Shown one piece after another: positions 6,604-9,813 of a stretch of DNA of 9,813 nucleotides. A program made the translations under genes and the position numbers. How positions within the stretch are numbered: the first letter of the stretch is position 1; each line of letters opens with the position of its first letter. The DNA lies in NCBI GenBank assembly GCA_021810815.1, contig JAJZHR010000041.1, positions 870-10,682 of the forward strand, in the 5' to 3' direction. The notes beneath the pieces are model-generated. The model searched no databases. It had not been told where the DNA came from and was given only the letters and a program-made list of their open reading frames with translations. This stretch comes from Acidobacteriota bacterium (GTDB taxonomy: Bacteria > Acidobacteriota > Terriglobia > Terriglobales > Acidobacteriaceae).

Positions 6604-7485
6604 TCAGACGCGCGGTGCGCGGAAGCAGTTCGCCTTGATGAATTCCTCGCGCAGCTCCGGCGTCTTGAGGTTCTCGCGGAGATGGGCGAGGCGCTGCTCC
6701 AGTGCGGAGAGCGTGTCCGCGAGCGGCTGGGTGTTGCTGAGGGCCACATCGCGCCACATGGAGTAGGGGCTTGCGCCAAGCCGGGTCATCTCGCGCAGAG
6801 CGCGGCCGCCGATGGCACGCATGTCCTCCGCATCCCCGAATTCATCTTCGAGAAGAGCTGAGAGGGCTGTGGATAGCATCTGCGGCAGATGGCTTACCCA
6901 GGCGCAGATGACATCGTGCCGAGCAGCATCGATGTCCATGGTGCGGCAGCCGAACTTCTGGACCCACTGTCGCCACGCGTCGGATAAGGGCGAAGGGAGA
7001 CCAGCCCTGGAAGCCATGGGGGTGAAGATCCAGGTGGCGCCGCGGAAGAGTTCGCCGTCGGCCAACGCTGCGCCGCCGCTCTCTTTTCCGGCCATGGGAT
7101 GGCCGCCGAGGAACTCGGCCCTGGCGGGCTGGCCAGGTTCAAAAGAATAAAGGCGTTCGGCGGTCTCCATGATGGCCGCCTTGGTGCTGCCGACATCTGT
7201 GAGGAGAGTTCCGGGGCCGATGAGATTCTTGGCGCGGTGCATCCAGTCCAGAATGCCAAGCACGGGGACGGCGAGCACGATGACATCGGAGCCGATGCAG
7301 GCCTCGTAGGGGTCGTCGTGGATGGCCGTGATGGCTCCGCGCTCGAGAGCGATGGAAAGCTCGACCGGGCTATGGTCCCAGCCTATGATCTGTCCGGTGT
7401 AACCGGCGGACCGCAGAGAGAGGCCCACCGACCCGCCGATCAGCCCGGTTCCGATGATGGTCACGCGTTCGATGGTTGCTGCCAT
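6604..7485 (-). CDS. tyrA: Prephenate dehydrogenase
   Basis: Oxidative decarboxylation of prephenate to 4-hydroxyphenylpyruvate, the committed tyrosine step. 293 residues with the normal layout: an N-terminal Rossmann domain with GTGLIGGS at 12-19 and an acidic residue at the end of the second strand (Asp37 in GWDHSP), which suggests NAD rather than NADP; DVGSTK at 97-102; GGHPMAGKE at 127-135, with the substrate-site histidine; and a helical C-terminal half opening with SHLPQM at 198-203. There is no fused chorismate mutase; a separate mutase gene lies two genes upstream. There is no ACT domain at the C-terminus, so feedback control would have to act elsewhere. Arogenate dehydrogenase activity cannot be excluded from sequence. 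AAGGAAAC just before the ATG is a good ribosome-binding site. It is the last gene of the minus-strand aromatic cluster. Confidence 0.94.
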   Translation of the reverse strand: MAATIERVTIIGTGLIGGSVGLSLRSAGYTGQIIGWDHSPVELSIALERGAITAIHDDPYEACIGSDVIVLAVPVLGILDWMHRAKNLIGPGTLLTDVGSTKAAIMETAERLYSFEPGQPARAEFLGGHPMAGKESGGAALADGELFRGATWIFTPMASRAGLPSPLSDAWRQWVQKFGCRTMDIDAARHDVICAWVSHLPQMLSTALSALLEDEFGDAEDMRAIGGRALREMTRLGASPYSMWRDVALSNTQPLADTLSALEQRLAHLRENLKTPELREEFIKANCFRAPRV

Positions 7486-7522
7486 GTTTCCTTCGCTTGC
7501 CCCAAAGGGAAATACAGGGGGC

Positions 7523-7564
7523 CCTCACTTTTTGAGGATGACGGCCTTGCAGCAGCCGTCATCC
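7523..7564 (-). promoter_or_regulatory. Overlapping stem-loops between aroF and tyrA
   Basis: GGATGACGGC 7536-7545 and GCCGTCATCC 7555-7564 form a perfect 10-bp inverted repeat with a 9-nt loop, starting 11 nt after the aroF stop. A second stem, CCTCA 7523-7527 with TGAGG 7533-7537, uses two of the same bases (7536-7537), so both cannot form completely together. No T-tract follows on either strand. Readings include an mRNA-stabilising or polarity hairpin, a copy of a dispersed intergenic repeat, or an attenuator-like switch before tyrA. Confidence 0.6.
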
Positions 7565-7575
7565 CGCAAGAAGGA

Positions 7576-8613
7576 TTAGAGAGCGTACGCCGGCTTCGCG
7601 ATGTATCGCCCGACGACTGGAGCCAGAGCGCGCAGGCCATCCATGAGCTTGTCCAACTGCTGCGGAAAGAGAGACTGCGCCCCGTCGGAGAAAGCTTTCT
7701 CCGGGTTGGGGTGCATCTCCATCAGCAGGCCATCGGCGCCAGCCGCGACCGAGGCGAAGGCCATCGCGGGAACCATGTCGCGGCGGCCAACGCCGTGCGA
7801 CGGATCCGCGACCACAGGAAGGTGGGTCAGCTTCTTCAGCACGGGGATGGCGGAGATGTCCATGGTGTTGCGCGTATAGGTCTCGAAGGTGCGGATGCCA
7901 CGCTCGCAGAGGACGAGGTCGTAGTTGCCGCCGGCGAGAATGTACTCCGCCGAGAGCAGGACCTCCTCGATGGTGGCGGCGATGCCGCGCTTCAGCAGCA
8001 CGGGCTTGCGCACATAGCCGAGCTCGCGCAAAAGGTTGAAGTTCTGCATGTTGCGCGCTCCAACCTGGAAGCAATCCACGTAGGGCAGCATGAGCTCGAT
8101 CTGGGAGATCTCCATGACTTCGCTGATGACCAGCAGGCCGGTGATGTCGCCCACTTCGCGGAGGAGCTTCAGGCCTTCGAGGCCCATGCCCTGGAAGGAA
8201 TACGGCGAGCTGCGGGGCTTGAAAGCGCCGCCGCGGAGGAACTTGGCTCCGCTGGCCGCCACCTGTTGCGCGCTGAGCAGGATCTGCTCACGGGACTCGA
8301 CCGAGCACGGACCTGCCATCACGACGACCTCGTCGCCGCCGATGCTCACGCCGTTGGCAAAACGGACGATGGTGCCCTCGGGACGAAAGCTGCGACCGGC
8401 TAGCTTGTAGGGCGACGAGATGCGGTAGGCCTCATGCACGCCCGAGCATACCTGAAACTCATGCACATCGAAATGGGCGGGCGTGCCGACGCCGGCGAGA
8501 ATCGTCTGCTGCGCGCCTGTGGTGCGGTGGACGTTGAAGCCGAGCTCGACCATGCGCTCGATCACACTCTGAATCTGCTCTTCCGTTGCTGCTTCCTGCA
8601 TTGCGACGATCAT
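7576..8613 (-). CDS. aroF: 3-deoxy-7-phosphoheptulonate (DAHP) synthase
   Basis: Condenses phosphoenolpyruvate and erythrose-4-phosphate to DAHP, the entry into the shikimate pathway. 345 residues with two domains: an N-terminal ferredoxin-like domain of about 70 residues (the regulatory domain in Thermotoga maritima-type enzymes) and the TIM barrel. Motifs: GPCSVES 101-107 with metal ligand Cys103; RGGAFKPRSSPYSFQG 127-142; LLKRG 206-210; DPSHGVGRR 270-278 with metal ligand His273; and Glu299 and Asp310, which complete the metal site in the known spacing. The N-terminal domain suggests feedback inhibition by tyrosine or phenylalanine, as in T. maritima, but this is inferred. ATG 8613 is preceded by AGGAAAA at suitable spacing. 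It lies between the chorismate mutase (105-bp gap) and tyrA (90-bp gap) on the same strand. Confidence 0.95.
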   Translation of the reverse strand: MIVAMQEAATEEQIQSVIERMVELGFNVHRTTGAQQTILAGVGTPAHFDVHEFQVCSGVHEAYRISSPYKLAGRSFRPEGTIVRFANGVSIGGDEVVVMAGPCSVESREQILLSAQQVAASGAKFLRGGAFKPRSSPYSFQGMGLEGLKLLREVGDITGLLVISEVMEISQIELMLPYVDCFQVGARNMQNFNLLRELGYVRKPVLLKRGIAATIEEVLLSAEYILAGGNYDLVLCERGIRTFETYTRNTMDISAIPVLKKLTHLPVVADPSHGVGRRDMVPAMAFASVAAGADGLLMEMHPNPEKAFSDGAQSLFPQQLDKLMDGLRALAPVVGRYIAKPAYAL

Positions 8614-8718
8614 GATTGTTTTCCTGGGGTTCTTTTGTGTTCTACGTTCTCTTCAAACTCTCGGCCGCTTTTTTGTTTTCAGCCTGCTTCTATCCGCGCC
8701 GCCTCGCAAAAGGCCGCA

Positions 8719-9000
8719 TTACGCGCCGCTATCTGCTTCCTTTGGCCTGGTCTGCAACGAGCGCATGACATCGATGATGCGCTCGTAAACATGGAGCAAC
8801 TCCTTGTCGGGCAAAGGGCCGGGATTGATGGCCCGCACATGCGCAAACACCTGGCTTTCGCGTCCGGGCTCATACACCGGCAACGCTGCTGCCTGCTTGA
8901 TGAGGCCAATGGCCTGCGCGGCCTGCGCGCGCTCGCTGATGAGGCGGACAATTTCGCCGTCCAACTCGTCGATTCTCTTTCGCCAGTCACTGATATCCAT
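8719..9000 (-). CDS. aroQ: Chorismate mutase, AroQ class, monofunctional
   Basis: Rearranges chorismate to prephenate, directing flow toward tyrosine and phenylalanine. 93 residues, all helical, the usual size of a stand-alone AroQ mutase domain. Aligned by eye with the E. coli P-protein mutase domain, the active-site set is present: Arg7 (WRKRIDELD), Arg24 (SERAQ), Lys35 (IGLIK), Glu44 and Arg47 (YEPGRE), and Gln83 near the C-terminus (MRSLQ). The start at ATG 9000 is preferred, with AAGG upstream; a GTG at 9018 would add six residues without family support. It is not fused to a dehydratase, dehydrogenase or DAHP synthase, and no signal peptide is seen, so it is cytoplasmic. Its place between trpA and aroF supports a biosynthetic role, supplying prephenate to TyrA two genes downstream. 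The symbol denotes the AroQ structural class; the same symbol is used elsewhere for type II dehydroquinase, which this is not. Confidence 0.88.
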   Translation of the reverse strand: MDISDWRKRIDELDGEIVRLISERAQAAQAIGLIKQAAALPVYEPGRESQVFAHVRAINPGPLPDKELLHVYERIIDVMRSLQTRPKEADSGA

Positions 9001-9114
9001 TGTTTGCCTTGACGTCACACCTTGCTGCTTGCCGATTTATGCCGCGCTGGCGCTTGCAGGCTTCCGGGCATCCGGAGAGCTTCAAGTCGCTTTGCGGGGA
9101 TACTTCCATCATAG

Positions 9115-9130
9115 TGCGCCTTCCGGCGCA
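9115..9130 (-). other. Stem-loop with GNRA-type loop just after trpA
   Basis: On the transcribed strand TGCGCC-GGAA-GGCGCA forms a 6-bp GC-rich stem closed by a GGAA tetraloop of the stable GNRA class, 7 nt after the trpA stop codon. There is no T-tract, so it is more likely an mRNA-stabilising or pausing element than a terminator. Together with the stem-loop after aroF it gives two structured junctions in the cluster. Confidence 0.4.
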
Positions 9131-9137
9131 ACGGGCG

Positions 9138-9813
9138 TTAGACGCGTTGTTCCTCCTGCCTGCGAAGAGCGAGCGATGCAATGAAATCCGCCACGGCGGC
9201 GGGCGCCTGAGCCGGCGTCGATTGCTCAATGAGGGCGACGATGGCGCTGCCGATGATGGCGGCGTCCGCAAACCCGCCGACGGCGGCGACGTGCTCCGCG
9301 TTCGAGATGCCGAAGCCGACGGCGATGGGCAGTTGCGTGAATTGGCGCAGACGGCGAACGAGCTCGGAAGCATCCGTTGCCAGGCTGGATTGCGTGCCGG
9401 TGATGCCGACGCGGGAGATGGCGTAGATAAAGCCCTTGGTGGCGGCGGCAATGCGTTTCAGCCGATCATCCGGGCTGGTGGGAGCGACCAGGAAGATGGG
9501 AGCAAGCTTGCTGGCGCGCATCAGGGCAAGGTACTCTTCGGCCTCTTCGACGATCATGTCCGTCAGCAGGACGCCATCGACTCCGGCGGCGGCCGCGCGC
9601 TCGCAGAAATTCTTCATTCCCAGGCGAAGCACGGGGTTGAGATAGGAGAAGATGACCAGGCCGCAGGCAGGGCGTGCGGCGCGCAGATCGCGCGCAAGGT
9701 CGAGCACGTCCACCAGCCGCGTGCCTTGGGCTACGGCACGCTCGCTGGCGCGCTGGATGACCGGGCCGTCGGCAAGCGGATCGCTGAAAGGAACGCCAAG
9801 CTCGAGGACATCC
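9138..9813 (-). CDS. trpA: Tryptophan synthase alpha subunit, partial (5' end outside window)
   Basis: Cleaves indole-3-glycerol phosphate to indole, which is channelled to TrpB. The frame runs off the right edge; 224 residues are visible, so roughly 45 N-terminal residues are missing compared with the usual 265-270. The first visible residues, DVLELGVPFSDPLADGP, are the family signature and contain both catalytic acids: the Glu of LELG (E. coli Glu49) and the Asp of LADG (E. coli Asp60), with the correct 11-residue spacing. Further motifs are VDGVLLTDMIVEEA, APIFLVAPTS, ISRVGITG (loop 6) and VGFGISN and IIGSAIV, which bind the substrate phosphate. The natural start lies outside the window; an internal ATG at 9713 would remove the catalytic residues and is not the start. 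trpB would be expected just upstream, beyond the right edge. The downstream partner is the chorismate mutase gene after 137 bp. Confidence 0.95.
   Translation of the reverse strand, partial: DVLELGVPFSDPLADGPVIQRASERAVAQGTRLVDVLDLARDLRAARPACGLVIFSYLNPVLRLGMKNFCERAAAAGVDGVLLTDMIVEEAEEYLALMRASKLAPIFLVAPTSPDDRLKRIAAATKGFIYAISRVGITGTQSSLATDASELVRRLRQFTQLPIAVGFGISNAEHVAAVGGFADAAIIGSAIVALIEQSTPAQAPAAVADFIASLALRRQEEQRV

Noticed and set aside
7496..7504. CTTGCCCCA shared by the tyrA leader and the proline dehydrogenase insert (1288-1296), as evidence for a common repeat element
   Set aside because: Only nine bases agree, and flanking similarity fades quickly; matches of this length are expected by chance within about 10 kb.
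7099..8403. 434-residue + strand open frame
   Set aside because: Antisense to tyrA and aroF, whose motifs are unmistakable; Asp/His/Ala-rich composition is typical of a shadow frame in GC-rich DNA.
8987..9112. 41-residue minus-strand frame (MMEVSPQSD...) between trpA and chorismate mutase as a leader peptide
   Set aside because: It overlaps the mutase start, has no clear ribosome-binding site, contains no Trp or Phe and only one Tyr, and is not followed by an attenuator-like terminator.

Overview
The window reads as ordinary chromosomal DNA of a fairly GC-rich, free-living bacterium. Sequence feel, gene content and the short tandem/inverted repeat between genes suggest an acidobacterium (class Terriglobia). 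That is an inference from pattern recognition; no marker gene in the window proves it. Eight genes are supported, two of them cut by the window edges. I see no tRNA, rRNA, CRISPR array, transposase, phage gene or toxin-antitoxin pair, and no strong candidate for a new multi-gene system.

Left part (1-3087): the 3' end of an unrecognised, probably exported protein on + (to 745) converges with a two-gene minus-strand block: a YfdC-like formate/nitrite-transporter-family membrane protein (2952-2104) followed by a monofunctional proline dehydrogenase (1979-948). The gap between the converging genes holds an unusual array of eight exact 11-bp units facing three inverted copies of the same core (819-937). 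The proline dehydrogenase carries an apparent in-frame insertion of about 28 residues.

Middle part (2953-6584): a divergent regulatory region with a 7-bp inverted repeat leads into two plus-strand genes, a group II PLP-dependent decarboxylase (3088-4500) and a short-form alpha-glucan phosphorylase (4785-6584). Between them is 284 bp with only a weak stem-loop and a weak promoter-like motif. No other glycogen gene is nearby.

Right part (6604-9813): a minus-strand aromatic amino acid cluster in the transcription order trpA (cut by the right edge), AroQ-class chorismate mutase, aroF (DAHP synthase of the T. maritima-like type) and tyrA (prephenate dehydrogenase). Together these provide entry into the shikimate pathway (DAHP synthase), the branch from chorismate to prephenate (mutase), the tyrosine step (TyrA) and the indole-forming step of tryptophan synthesis (TrpA). 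Gaps of 90-137 bp separate the genes, and two contain clear stem-loops just after a stop codon. tyrA and glgP converge with only 19 bp between their stop codons.

The observations most worth a second look are the 11-bp direct-plus-inverted array, the proline dehydrogenase insertion and the overlapping stem-loops between aroF and tyrA. All are modest in scale.
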